A DNA stretch of 64,000 nucleotides from Sphingomonas sp. LT1P40 (GTDB taxonomy: Bacteria; Pseudomonadota; Alphaproteobacteria; Sphingomonadales; Sphingomonadaceae). The DNA lies in the NCBI RefSeq assembly GCF_036663835.1, contig NZ_JAXOJT010000002.1, positions 186,001-250,000 of the forward strand. The letters are read 5' to 3'. A program made the position numbers and the translations under genes. Shown in pieces: positions 54,623 to 63,493 of this stretch. The notes below the pieces were generated by a model, which made no database searches, was not told where the DNA came from, and saw only the letters and a program-made list of their open reading frames with translations. Within the stretch, counting starts at the first letter, position 1. The number at the start of each line of letters is the position of its first letter.

Positions 54623-56056
54623 TCAGATACTTAGGCGTTCCCGCCGCACTGCCATCGCCAGCATTCCCGCCAGTGCGCCAGCCAATGCGAGATAGAGCCC
54701 CATCCCCGCCCAGGGCGACCAGCCCCAGAACTCGTTGGGAATCGTGCGAAGGTCGCCGCCCGCGAATTTGGGCCAGATATATTGAGTCAGCGGTTGGGTG
54801 TAGAAATCGGGGACCGTGATCTCGGCCGATGCGAAGATCAGGTTGAGGGCGATGCTGACGGCAAGAAATCCGATGCCCAGCCACTTCTCGACCCGGTTGG
54901 CGCTTGACCAGAAAGCGGCGAGGCCGATGGCGAGATAGGCGATGGCGGGTTGGGCGTGGCGCGGGCCGGTGGCGTGGCCGCCGTCCCAATAGATATAGGA
55001 TGCGTGATAGAGGAACGCGATCACCGCGCCGGCGGTCAGCATGATGCCGAGGTCGCGGCGGGCCGGATCGCGCAACCGGGTCCAGATGCCGAACGGGGCA
55101 AGCGCGAGGACGGGCGCGACCCAGATCATCCCGCGCCGCTTGCCGCCGAGGATTTCCCACAGCACGTCGAGCTTTGGATAGGTCAGGCCGAAAAAGCCCT
55201 GCTTCATCCCCTCAAATCCGACCACGCCCGAATAGCCGGTCTGGAAGGCGTTGCCGAAGGTAGCGAGATTATAGGCGAAGAGCGGGATCGACGCGACGAT
55301 GCCCCCGGCGAGTGTCAGAGCGATCGTGCGCAGGATGATGGGCCGCTCCCAGCCCCGGATGCGCCATAAGGCCCATAATGCGACCGGCGCACCGGTGAGG
55401 ATCGTGCTGTGTTCGATCACGACTGCCCAGCCGAGCGCCAAGCCGGCGATCAGCGCATGGCGTCCGGGCGGACCGCCGCTGGTGCCGCGCCACACTGCCC
55501 ACAGCGCGATGGCGATCAGCGCGGTGGCCGGGGCGTGGCCGAAATAGGTGGTGCTCCACCCCCACATCGTCGTCCCGAACGCAAAGCTCATGGCGGCGAA
55601 CAGGCCCGCCGCGCGGCTGCCGGTCAGGCCGGTGCCGAGCGCGAGCAATGCGACCGCCGCCAGCGCGGTGAGGATCGCAGTCGTGAAAGCGATGGCGACG
55701 CGCATCCGCAATTGCAGGAAATCCTCCGCTGTCGGATCGTACAGCCGGTGGGGAATGTCGAAGCTGGTGCGGTTGGTGACCGCATTGGTCAACGCGACCC
55801 AGGGTAACGCCATCAGCGTCATGCCCGGTGCCTTGTCCATATAGAGGTGACCGTCGAACATCGCCTTGTCGATGGTCATGTCGCCAAAGCTGTCGATCCG
55901 GGCGTTCCCCTTCTCCACGATCGCGGTGGCCGCAAGAATTCGGGTCACACTATTGGGGTTGAACGCCCAGGATCCGAACCAGACGCACGATAACCAGACC
56001 AGCGCGAACAGCAGCACCGGAACCCGCCAGCGCCCGCGCGCATCAGCTGACAACAT
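54623..56056 (-). CDS. Polytopic membrane protein, glycosyltransferase-39-like
   Basis: About 477 residues with ten or more membrane segments. The first loop after segment 1 contains AIVEKGNARIDSFGDMTIDK and YMDKAPGMTLMALP, the arrangement of lipid-linked sugar transferases of the ArnT/PMT type (GT-C fold). The acidic residues in the first periplasmic loop fit a catalytic role, but the substrate is unknown. ATG 56056 begins the hydrophobic N-terminus; longer frames upstream are not supported. Confidence 0.75.
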   Translation of the reverse strand: MLSADARGRWRVPVLLFALVWLSCVWFGSWAFNPNSVTRILAATAIVEKGNARIDSFGDMTIDKAMFDGHLYMDKAPGMTLMALPWVALTNAVTNRTSFDIPHRLYDPTAEDFLQLRMRVAIAFTTAILTALAAVALLALGTGLTGSRAAGLFAAMSFAFGTTMWGWSTTYFGHAPATALIAIALWAVWRGTSGGPPGRHALIAGLALGWAVVIEHSTILTGAPVALWALWRIRGWERPIILRTIALTLAGGIVASIPLFAYNLATFGNAFQTGYSGVVGFEGMKQGFFGLTYPKLDVLWEILGGKRRGMIWVAPVLALAPFGIWTRLRDPARRDLGIMLTAGAVIAFLYHASYIYWDGGHATGPRHAQPAIAYLAIGLAAFWSSANRVEKWLGIGFLAVSIALNLIFASAEITVPDFYTQPLTQYIWPKFAGGDLRTIPNEFWGWSPWAGMGLYLALAGALAGMLAMAVRRERLSI

Positions 56057-56105
56057 GCAAAATCCCCGAAATTCGCGCGGTGTTAGATCGGCTCGGTCGC
56101 CGGAA

Positions 56106-56504
56106 TCAGTCGGGCAGCACTTTCTCAGCACGTTTGCGCGAATCGGCTTCGGCCTTGCCCGCCTGAATCTCGCGCGCGCCACAGCCGATCCCGCCGCCCG
56201 CGCCAACCGTGGTGCAGCTGCCGATACCCGAGTCGCCAGCCGTCAATGCAGAGCGTTGACGCACCGCCCAGCTTTCATTGGATGGCGTGACTTCTTGGTC
56301 GCGCAGTTCCTTTGGAATGCGGAAGCGCTCCTCGCCGGGGCGGCGCACGCAGATGACCACTTCATCGCCATCGGCGTTGGTCGGGCATTTGTCGTCGCCA
56401 TAGATGACCAGCACGCCATTTTGCGGCGCGTTCTGCGCCGATGCGGCACCGGGCAGCGCGAAGGGTGCAACGGCCGCGGCAAGTCCCAAAAGAATCGTCT
56501 TCAT
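56106..56504 (-). CDS. Hypothetical secreted protein with cysteines
   Basis: 132 residues. A signal peptide (KTILLGLAAAVAPFALPGAASA) is followed by a mature part with four cysteines (DKCPTNADG, VICVRRPGEERFRIP, IGSCTTVGAGGGIGCG). The VICVRRPGEERFRIPKELR motif recurs in sphingomonad secreted proteins of unknown role. A GGAAGGAA site precedes ATG 56504. It follows coq7 by 19 bases. Confidence 0.8.
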   Translation of the reverse strand: MKTILLGLAAAVAPFALPGAASAQNAPQNGVLVIYGDDKCPTNADGDEVVICVRRPGEERFRIPKELRDQEVTPSNESWAVRQRSALTAGDSGIGSCTTVGAGGGIGCGAREIQAGKAEADSRKRAEKVLPD

Positions 56505-56523
56505 CGTCAATTCCTTCCCGGCC

Positions 56524-57057
56524 CTAGAGCCGTTTCGATAACCCAATCGCACCCCGGCAAGCCAGCCGGATCGCCGCCGAGAGCAACGGATAGGCGGGTG
56601 CCGTTTCCGCTCCGGCCGCCAGCGCCGTGTCACGATGTTCCAGCTCTTCGGCCCGGAACTCCGCCACTGCATCGGACAAGGTCTGATCGTCCTCGCCCAG
56701 TGTCGCCAGCTGATCGCGATAGTGGATGTCGATCTCGGTCTCGACCGCCACCGTACACGCCATCGCCGCCGCCGGCCCGATTGCCGCCGTTGCCGCGCCA
56801 AGGGCGAACCCTGCGGCGTTCCACACCGGCTGCAACGCGGTCGGCCGGACGCCGCGCTGTGCAATCAACGCATCAAAGAAGCGTCGGTGCCGTTCCTCCT
56901 GATTCGCCATGCCCGCAATCGCGCGAGCGGTGTCGCTGCGGTCGCCCATCACCGCCAACTGCCCGGCATAGATGCGGGTGGCGCCATATTCGCCGGCCTG
57001 ATCGACGCGAATCATCGATTCGACGCTTTCGCGGCGGTCGCCGGGTTTCCATCTCAT
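56524..57057 (-). CDS. coq7: Demethoxyubiquinone hydroxylase, COQ7 family
   Basis: 177 residues. Di-iron ligands are visible as RVDQAGEYGA, NQEERHRRFF, VETEIDIHY and EELEHRDTAL. It is the soluble-type COQ7 enzyme that hydroxylates demethoxyubiquinone in ubiquinone synthesis, peripheral on the inner membrane. ATG 57057 overlaps the dsbB stop. It lacks the extended mitochondrial N-terminus, as expected. Confidence 0.94.
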   Translation of the reverse strand: MRWKPGDRRESVESMIRVDQAGEYGATRIYAGQLAVMGDRSDTARAIAGMANQEERHRRFFDALIAQRGVRPTALQPVWNAAGFALGAATAAIGPAAAMACTVAVETEIDIHYRDQLATLGEDDQTLSDAVAEFRAEELEHRDTALAAGAETAPAYPLLSAAIRLACRGAIGLSKRL

Positions 57058-57521
57058 GCTTGCCGTCCCTTGAACATCAGCACGGCGATCACCAGCGCGC
57101 CGCCGAGCGAGACGATCGCGTTCCATCCGGCGAGCGAAATGCCGAGAAAATCCCACGGCGCGACGTCACAGCGGATCAGCGGCGCGTTCATGATCGAATC
57201 GAGCGCGCTGCCGCCGCTGGCGAAATTGGTGGCGCAGCGGGTCAACCCTTCCCACCAGCCATATTCGACCCCGGCATGGAAGGCGCCGATCCCGCCGCTG
57301 CTCGCGATTCCCACCACCGCGAGCCACACCAGCGTGTCACGCGCAGGCTTCACTACGAACGACAAAGCGGCGGCGGCAATCGCGGCATAATGCGGCCAGC
57401 GCTGCCACATGCACATTTCGCACGGATACAGCCCGCCAAAATACTGGCTGCCCAGCGCGCCCGCCATCAGCGCGAGCGGGATCAGCAGCGCGAGGATCTG
57501 TGCGGTGCGTCGCGGCGGCAT
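57054..57521 (-). CDS. dsbB: Disulfide bond formation protein B
   Basis: 155 residues, four membrane segments. The first periplasmic loop carries Cys-x-x-Cys in LYPCEMCMWQRWPHY. The second pair is split as LTRCATN and LIRCDVAPWDFLG. These are the DsbB quinone-linked disulfide sites. The association with coq7 (overlapping) fits, since DsbB passes electrons to ubiquinone. Start 57521 lies four bases after ctpA. Confidence 0.93.
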   Translation of the reverse strand: MPPRRTAQILALLIPLALMAGALGSQYFGGLYPCEMCMWQRWPHYAAIAAAALSFVVKPARDTLVWLAVVGIASSGGIGAFHAGVEYGWWEGLTRCATNFASGGSALDSIMNAPLIRCDVAPWDFLGISLAGWNAIVSLGGALVIAVLMFKGRQA

Positions 57522-57525
57522 GGCG

Positions 57526-58869
57526 TTAGCGCTTGCCACCGCTCTTCGGCGAACCGCCGCCCGCCATGCGTGCGGGGGTGCCGATGCGGGCGATCGTCTG
57601 CAGCGCATAATGCAGCTGGAAATCCTCGATCCCCTGCTTTTTCAGCGTTTCCGGTGTCGCGGTGAAGCGCGGATCGGTCTTGGTATCTTCCTCCAGGATC
57701 GCATTATCGACCTTGGTCTCGTTGATCAGGTGACGGCGCAAATCGGCCTCACGGAATACCGGGCGCGATTTGTAATCGGCATCGGTCAGCTGCGGCACCA
57801 GCAGATCGGGCTCGATCCCGCCCTCCTGCACCGACTTGCCCGATGGGGTGTAATAACGCGCGGTGGTGAGGCGCAGCGCGGTACGCGGGCCGAGTTGCAG
57901 CAGCGTCTGCACCGATCCCTTGCCGAAGGTTTTCTCACCGATCACCAGCGCGCGGTGATGATCCTGTAGCGCGCCCGCGACGATCTCCGACGCCGACGCC
58001 GTCCCGGCATCGACCAGCACTACGATGGGCAGCCCGCGCGCGAGATCGTCGGCCTTGGCGTACCAGCGTTCGATATCCGGCTTCTCACGCCCGCGCTGCG
58101 ACACGATCTCGCCATGCGACAGGAAGGCGTCGGTGACTTCAATCGCCTGATTCAACAGCCCGCCGCCATTGGCGCGCAGATCGATGACATAGCCCTTTGG
58201 CTTGCCGCCCAATTGCTTTTCGATCGCCAGGATGCCGGCGCGCATATCGGCGGCGGTGGTGGCGGAGAAAGTGTTGATGTTGAGGATGCCGATGCCGTCC
58301 TTGACCTCCCACTTCACCGCCTTTTGAATGATGGTTTCGCGGGTCAGCGTCACCTCTATCGGCTTGTCGCGGCCGGGACGGACGAGGCGCAGCTGGATCT
58401 TCGTCCCCGGCTCGCCGCGCATCTGGGTGATCGCCTCATCCAGCGTGCCGCCATAGATCAGCTTGCCGTCGAGATGCGTGATGAAATCGCCCGATTTGAT
58501 GCCCGCCCGCGCCGCCGGGGTATCCTCGGTCGGCGTCACGACCTTGACCGCGCCGTCCTCCATCGTGACCGACAGGCCCAGGCCGCCATAATTGCCATCG
58601 GTGGCGAGGCGCATATTGTCGAACGCGAGCGCATCGACGTAGCTGCTGTGCGGATCGAGCGACGCCAGCATGCCGTCGATCGCACCCTTGATGAGCGTCT
58701 TGTCGTCGACCTTTTCGACATAGTCCGCCTTTACCCGCGCATAAACATCCATGAACGCATCGAGTTCGCGGTAGCTCGACGTATCGACGCTCGCCATTGC
58801 GCCGGTGGTGAGCGGAATGAGGGCGAGTGCGCCGACGGCGGCGGTGACTTGAAGAACGGGACGGACCAT
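57526..58869 (-). CDS. ctpA: Carboxy-terminal processing protease (S41)
   Basis: 447 residues. A signal peptide-like N-terminus (LQVTAAVGALALIPLTTGAMA) precedes a PDZ domain (LSVTMEDGAVKVVTPTEDTPAARAGIKSGDFITHLDG). The protease region has the catalytic Ser in GTASASEIVAGALQDH and Lys in IGEKTFGKGSVQ. It degrades or trims periplasmic proteins, often peptidoglycan hydrolases. It follows the EnvC-like gene by about 60 bases, a conserved pair in alphaproteobacteria. Confidence 0.95.
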   Translation of the reverse strand: MVRPVLQVTAAVGALALIPLTTGAMASVDTSSYRELDAFMDVYARVKADYVEKVDDKTLIKGAIDGMLASLDPHSSYVDALAFDNMRLATDGNYGGLGLSVTMEDGAVKVVTPTEDTPAARAGIKSGDFITHLDGKLIYGGTLDEAITQMRGEPGTKIQLRLVRPGRDKPIEVTLTRETIIQKAVKWEVKDGIGILNINTFSATTAADMRAGILAIEKQLGGKPKGYVIDLRANGGGLLNQAIEVTDAFLSHGEIVSQRGREKPDIERWYAKADDLARGLPIVVLVDAGTASASEIVAGALQDHHRALVIGEKTFGKGSVQTLLQLGPRTALRLTTARYYTPSGKSVQEGGIEPDLLVPQLTDADYKSRPVFREADLRRHLINETKVDNAILEEDTKTDPRFTATPETLKKQGIEDFQLHYALQTIARIGTPARMAGGGSPKSGGKR

Positions 58870-58930
58870 GACGATGTTTTCCTGATACGATCTGAACGCA
58901 GGATAGACGAAAATGCGGGCGCTGCGAACT

Positions 58931-60121
58931 TCAATCCAGCAATTGTGCCAGATCGACCGGACGGCCCTTACGGCGTAGCTCGACAGTAATGCGCGGCGTC
59001 TCGCCCGGTGGCGCACGGCCGAGCGGGCTGCCCTGGATCAATTGTTCGCCGACGCGGACCATCACGCGATCGAGTCCGGCGACCAAAGAGGTCCAGCCGC
59101 CGCCATGATCGAGGATGACGATGTTGCCGTATCCGCGAAACTTGCCGGCATAGATGACCCGCCCGCCGGTGGGGGCGACGATCTGCGCGCCGGGCCAGGT
59201 GGCGAGGGTGAGGCCGCGTGAGCGCACGCCCTCCGCCGACAATTCGCCAAGACCGGTAACGACGGTGCCCGACACGGGCAGGCGGTACGGCGGCGGGGTG
59301 CGGGTGTCGCGGACGATGGCGGCGGGAGCCCCCGCCCCTTCGGCACCGGGCCGGGGGAGCGGGCCGGGAAGCGCCTCCAGCGCCTCACGCGTTTCCGCCG
59401 CCTCGCCCATATTGTCCATCAGATCGACCAGATCGCGCGCCTGCTCGCCCAGTGCCAGTGCGCGGTCGGACTCGAACATCGCGTCGCGGCGATAACCGAC
59501 CGAGCGCAGCCGGTGCTCGCCCTCCATGCGGACCAGCGCGAGCCTTTCATTCTCCAGCCGGGCGCGCCCGTCGTGCAGACTGCGCACCGCCAGATCCGCG
59601 CCCTCGCGCAGGCGGCGGGTGCGAGCGACCTCGGCGCGGACATCGTCGGTGCGGGCGCGCACGATCGGGGTCACCGTCGCCAGCACGGCGCGAACATGGA
59701 CGATGTCGGCGGTAGAACCGGGCTGGACGATGCCGAGAATCGCGGGACGGCGCGCGAGCGATTGCAGCGCAGCGATCAGGCGCGCGACCGGCCCCTGCCG
59801 TTCGGCCAGCCGGGTGCGTTGCGCCGCGAGCATGCGATCGACGATGGCGATGCGCGCGCGGGCGGCGGCGATCTCGGCTTCGGCCGCCTGGATGCTGGCG
59901 GCGATGGCGGCTTCGCGTGTGCGGGCGCGACGCGCTTCGTCGCGTTCGGTGGCGGCAGCGGCCTGTAGTGTGCGGACGCGGGCTTCGGCGGCTTTGGCGG
60001 CCTTGTTCGCGGTCTGAAGCTGCGCTTGTTGTTCGGCCAGCGTGGGCGTTTGGGCAACGAGCGCGCTGCCGCCTGCCGTCAGGCAAAGGGTGGCTGCTGC
60101 GATTAGGCTCAGACGACGCAT
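58931..60121 (-). CDS. envC: EnvC-like murein hydrolase activator (degenerate M23)
   Basis: 396 residues. A signal peptide (RRLSLIAAATLCLTAGGSA) is followed by about 200 residues of coiled coil (QQAQLQTANKAAKAAEARVR to MLAAQRTRLAERQG). The C-terminal LytM/M23 domain lacks the zinc ligands: the usual H of the HxxxD is Leu/Thr (GLTLATWPGAQ), YAH is VAG, and LHFE is ITVE. This is the state of EnvC-type regulators that activate amidases instead of cutting peptidoglycan. It is three bases after rlmH. Confidence 0.92.
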   Translation of the reverse strand: MRRLSLIAAATLCLTAGGSALVAQTPTLAEQQAQLQTANKAAKAAEARVRTLQAAAATERDEARRARTREAAIAASIQAAEAEIAAARARIAIVDRMLAAQRTRLAERQGPVARLIAALQSLARRPAILGIVQPGSTADIVHVRAVLATVTPIVRARTDDVRAEVARTRRLREGADLAVRSLHDGRARLENERLALVRMEGEHRLRSVGYRRDAMFESDRALALGEQARDLVDLMDNMGEAAETREALEALPGPLPRPGAEGAGAPAAIVRDTRTPPPYRLPVSGTVVTGLGELSAEGVRSRGLTLATWPGAQIVAPTGGRVIYAGKFRGYGNIVILDHGGGWTSLVAGLDRVMVRVGEQLIQGSPLGRAPPGETPRITVELRRKGRPVDLAQLLD

Positions 60122-60124
60122 GCC

Positions 60125-60547
60125 CTAGCCTTCACGATGATAGGGGTGGTTGGCAAGGATGCTCGTCGCGCGCCACAATTGCTCGACCAGCATCGCGCGG
60201 GCCAGCAGATGCGGCCAGGTGGCGCGCCCGAACGAGATCAGCAGATCGGCGTCCGCGCGCTCGGCATCGCCGAAGCCGTCCGCCGCGCCGATCAGGAAGC
60301 GGGCCTCGCGCACGCCATCGTCGCGCCATGCGCCCAGTCGTTCGGCGAGGATGCGCGAGGGCAGATTTTCGCCCTTCTCGTCGAGGAGGATGCGGCGTGT
60401 GCCAGGGGCCAGATCGGGCAGCTTGCCGCCCTGATCGGGAAGTTCTGTCACCTTGTGCGGCCAAGTCACGCGTTTGAGATAGCGTTGGACCAGGTCGGCC
60501 TCGGGTCCACGCCCGATGCGCCCCCGCGCGACGATGTGCAGGAGCAT
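60125..60547 (-). CDS. rlmH: 23S rRNA pseudouridine-1915 N3-methyltransferase
   Basis: 140 residues, a single SPOUT-knot domain. Family motifs LLDEKGENLPSRILAERL, FLIGAADGFGD and the C-terminal HLLARAMLVEQLWRATSILANHPYHREG are present. It methylates m3-pseudouridine 1915 on the assembled 70S ribosome. It is 12 bases after rsfS, the common arrangement. Confidence 0.97.
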   Translation of the reverse strand: MLLHIVARGRIGRGPEADLVQRYLKRVTWPHKVTELPDQGGKLPDLAPGTRRILLDEKGENLPSRILAERLGAWRDDGVREARFLIGAADGFGDAERADADLLISFGRATWPHLLARAMLVEQLWRATSILANHPYHREG

Positions 60548-60559
60548 GGAGCGTTACGC

Positions 60560-60988
60560 TCAGGCTTTGCCGGAAGGCCCGTCGCCAAACGCCCACATGC
60601 GTTCGAGATTGTAGAAAGTGCGCACTTCGGGGCGGAACAAATGGACGATCACGTCGCCCGCGTCGATCAGCACCCAGTCGGCGGTCGGCAGACCTTCGAC
60701 CCGCGGGCTCTGGCCATATTCTTCCTTGATCTTCTGCGCCAGCTTGTTGGCCATCGAGGCGACCTGACGCGTCGAACGGCCGCTCGCCACGACCATATAG
60801 TCGGCGATGCTGCTCTTGCCCGCGAGCGGGATCGACACGGTTTCGACCGCCTGATCGTCGTCGAGCGAGGTGAGGATGAGCTGATGCAACGCTTCGCCGA
60901 CCAGGACTTTCTCCGGGACAGGGGCCTTTTCGGCGGCGGGGTCGACTTGGGTAGAAGCGGGCAACGAGGTTCCTTCAGCGTGCGTCAT
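60560..60988 (-). CDS. rsfS: Ribosome silencing factor RsfS
   Basis: 142 residues. The core DDDQAVETVSIPLAGKSSIADYMVVASGRSTRQVASMANKL and VEGLPTADWVLIDAGDVIVHLF identify the family. It binds ribosomal protein L14 and blocks subunit joining in slow growth. The first 25 residues are low complexity (LPASTQVDPAAEKAPVPEK); the true start may be later than ATG 60988. It overlaps the nadD end by 14 bases. Confidence 0.95.
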   Translation of the reverse strand: MTHAEGTSLPASTQVDPAAEKAPVPEKVLVGEALHQLILTSLDDDQAVETVSIPLAGKSSIADYMVVASGRSTRQVASMANKLAQKIKEEYGQSPRVEGLPTADWVLIDAGDVIVHLFRPEVRTFYNLERMWAFGDGPSGKA

Positions 60989-61595
60989 ATGTGCCGTTCT
61001 TTAGCGAAAGCGGATAGCGCCGGTGCCAGCCGGGATCGGCGGCGCGCAGGCGGGTCGCCGAGGTAGGATCAGGGCGGAAGCGCAGCAGCACCAGGGCCGG
61101 CAAACTCCACTTGGTCCATTTCTTCGCCTGACGTGCGGGCCGCACAAAGCGCCGCAGCCAACCCATCGCAGGACTTGCATGGGCGTCCGCGTCATAGCCC
61201 GGACGGGCGATCACCGCAATCGGAACCTGTCGCGCGATTTGCCGCCACCCTTTCCATGCATGGAACTGACCCAGATTATCGGCCCCCATCAGCCAGATGA
61301 AGCGGTGTTTGGGGTAGAGCCGGGGGAGTTTGGTGAGCGTATCGACGGTGTAGCGGGTCTTGAGCCGCTGTTCGATCGCGGTCGGGCGGATCGGGGCGTG
61401 CCGCGCCATCGCTCGTGCCGAACCAATCCGCGCGGCGAACGGGGCCATGCCCTTTGCCTCCTTCAACGGGTTGCCGGGGGAGACCATCCACCACACTTCG
61501 TCGAGCTGGAGCGCGCGCAGGGCGTGGAGCGAGATCGCGCGGTGCCCGCGATGCGCGGGGTTGAACGAACCGCCGAGGAGACCGATGCGTTTCAA
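60975..61595 (-). CDS. nadD: Nicotinate-nucleotide adenylyltransferase
   Basis: 206 residues. The nucleotidyltransferase motif GGSFNPAHRGHRAIS is at the N-terminus and the end carries the family's basic region. PKHRFIWLMGADNLGQFHAWKGW is the NadD signature. It makes nicotinate adenine dinucleotide in NAD synthesis. The start TTG 61595 overlaps the toxin stop as TTGA, so an essential gene is translationally joined to a toxin gene. Confidence 0.95.
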   Translation of the reverse strand: MKRIGLLGGSFNPAHRGHRAISLHALRALQLDEVWWMVSPGNPLKEAKGMAPFAARIGSARAMARHAPIRPTAIEQRLKTRYTVDTLTKLPRLYPKHRFIWLMGADNLGQFHAWKGWRQIARQVPIAVIARPGYDADAHASPAMGWLRRFVRPARQAKKWTKWSLPALVLLRFRPDPTSATRLRAADPGWHRRYPLSLKNGTYDAR

Positions 61596-61879
61596 GGTTC
61601 GACGAACCAGTCCTCGCGTTCATGCTGTACGCGCAAAATCTGTAACTTTGCGCCAACCAGTCGATACAAGATCAGGTGTGGCGTATCGATTACGCGGAGT
61701 GCGCGAATTCCCTCGCCGATCGGCCGACCGCCATGCGGAAATTCTTCAAGGAAGCGCGCGCGCCGACGGATATGCACCAAGGTAACCAGCGCTATTTCGG
61801 GGCGTGCGTTCTCACTCAGCCATTCTTCGATCGCGCGAAGATCTTCGAGCGCGGGCTCCGTCCAGTCTAGCCGCGGCAT
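61592..61879 (-). CDS. Type II toxin of the RelE/ParE family
   Basis: 95 residues. The pattern LDWTEPALEDLRAIEEWLSENAR, then GIRALRVIDTPHLILYRLVGAKLQILRVQHEREDW is that of ParE-type toxins. It could inhibit gyrase or cleave mRNA; ParE and RelE cannot be told apart with confidence. Its start lies 13 bases inside the antitoxin gene. It ends inside the nadD start. Confidence 0.9.
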   Translation of the reverse strand: MPRLDWTEPALEDLRAIEEWLSENARPEIALVTLVHIRRRARFLEEFPHGGRPIGEGIRALRVIDTPHLILYRLVGAKLQILRVQHEREDWFVEP

Positions 61880-62130
61880 CGCGCCTCATGCTTGGCGATC
61901 ATGGCCTCAAGTTCGGCCATCACGACTTCATGCGGAACCAGTTCGCCACGGTCTGCGGAATCGATTCCCACCTGAATAAACGCCATCAAATCGGCATCGC
62001 TTTCAGCGACCCGGCGAATTGCTTCAGCTGCAAAATCAGCGCGCGAGCGCCCTTGGGCGGACGCCAACCGGTCCACGAGATTCAGCGTATCGGGATCAAC
62101 GCGAGCGGTAATGACAGCCGTTTTGCTCAT
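61867..62130 (-). CDS. Ribbon-helix-helix antitoxin (CopG/ParD-like)
   Basis: 87 residues. The ribbon-helix-helix reads AVITARVDPDTLNLVDRLASAQGRSRADFAAEAIRRVAE. The C-terminal half would wrap the toxin. Such antitoxins also repress their own operon. It precedes the toxin with a 13-base overlap, typical order. It starts 30 bases after the proA stop, so it may lie in the proA transcript or have its own promoter. Confidence 0.9.
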   Translation of the reverse strand: MSKTAVITARVDPDTLNLVDRLASAQGRSRADFAAEAIRRVAESDADLMAFIQVGIDSADRGELVPHEVVMAELEAMIAKHEARCRG

Positions 62131-62161
62131 GACGCGATTGTATACATTTGTATTCGGCCGT

Positions 62162-63418
62162 TCAACCCCGCGCCTGCCCCGTCCCGCGCACTACCCATTT
62201 ATAGGTTGTCAGCCCCTCCAGCGCGACCGGGCCGCGGGCGTGGAGGCGGCCGGTGGCGATGCCGATTTCGGCGCCCAGACCGAACTCGCCGCCATCGGCG
62301 AACTGGGTGGAGGCATTCCACATGACGATCGCGCTGTCGACGCCGTTCAGGAAGCGTTCGGCGGTGGTGGCATCTTCGGTGACGATCGCGTCGGTGTGAT
62401 GCGATCCATGCGCGGCGATATGCGCCATGGCATCCTCGATACCGTCGACCAGCCGCACCGACAGGATCGAGTCAAGATATTCGGTGTCCCAATCCTCTGT
62501 GTTGGCGGCGATCATGCGCGGTTCCAGCGCCCGCACTTGCGGGTCGCCGCGCAGTTCGCAGCCCGCTTCGATCAATGCGGCAAGGATCGGTGCGGGATCG
62601 GCAAAGGCGCGGTCGATCAGCAAAGTCTCGGTCGCGCCGCACACGCCGGTACGCCGCATCTTCGCGTTGACTGCCAGATCGCGCGCCATCGCAGGATCGG
62701 CGGCGGCGTCGATATAGGTGTGGTTGATCCCGTTGAGATGCGCGAGCACGGGTACGCGCGCTTCGGCCTGCACGCGCGCGACCAGGCTTTTGCCGCCGCG
62801 CGGGATGATGAGGTCAATCAGGCCGTCCGCCCGCAGCATCGCGCCGACCGCCGCGCGGTCGGTCGTGTGGACCAGTTGCACCGCATCCATGGGCAGTCCG
62901 GCACTGGCAAGCCCTTGGGCAAAGGCCGCATGAATCGCGCGGTTGCTGTGCGCCGCCTCGCCGCCGCCGCGCAGGATCACGGCATTGCCGCTCATCACGC
63001 ACAACGCCGCCGCATCGGCGGTGACGTTGGGGCGGCTTTCATAGATGATGCCGATCACGCCGATGGGCACGCGCACGCGGCTGAGCTGCAGACCATTGGG
63101 GCGTTCGCTGCGGTCAATCACTTGCCCGACCGGATCGGCCAGTCCCGCGACCGCCTCGACCCCCGCCGCCGCACTCTCCAGTCGAGCCGGGTCGAGCCGC
63201 AGCCGGTCGAGCAACGCCGCGCTCAGGCCATTCGCTTCCGCCGCCGCGACATCTGTGGCGTTGGCTGCGAGTATCACATTCCCCTGCACACGCATCGCGG
63301 CGGCCGCAGCGCGCAATCCTTCCGCCTTGCGCGCAGTCGGGAGGGCGGCGAGCGTCACGGCAGCGGCGCGCGCATGCTGGCCAAGCTCGGCGATAAGGGC
63401 TTCGGGCGTCTGATCCAT
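62162..63418 (-). CDS. proA: Glutamate-5-semialdehyde dehydrogenase
   Basis: 418 residues of the aldehyde dehydrogenase superfamily. The catalytic Cys is in [24 protein letters not shown] and [15 protein letters not shown] are ProA-type blocks. It reduces gamma-glutamyl phosphate in proline synthesis. ProB is not adjacent. It is first in the long minus-strand array with the toxin-antitoxin pair and nadD. Confidence 0.95.
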   Translation of the reverse strand: MDQTPEALIAELGQHARAAAVTLAALPTARKAEGLRAAAAAMRVQGNVILAANATDVAAAEANGLSAALLDRLRLDPARLESAAAGVEAVAGLADPVGQVIDRSERPNGLQLSRVRVPIGVIGIIYESRPNVTADAAALCVMSGNAVILRGGGEAAHSNRAIHAAFAQGLASAGLPMDAVQLVHTTDRAAVGAMLRADGLIDLIIPRGGKSLVARVQAEARVPVLAHLNGINHTYIDAAADPAMARDLAVNAKMRRTGVCGATETLLIDRAFADPAPILAALIEAGCELRGDPQVRALEPRMIAANTEDWDTEYLDSILSVRLVDGIEDAMAHIAAHGSHHTDAIVTEDATTAERFLNGVDSAIVMWNASTQFADGGEFGLGAEIGIATGRLHARGPVALEGLTTYKWVVRGTGQARG

Positions 63419-63493
63419 GGCATATCGCGGCTATCATGCCACCGCGCGAAAGTCCCTATCGCGTCTGCTTTGCGTCGCTGTTAGTCAGGCTTC

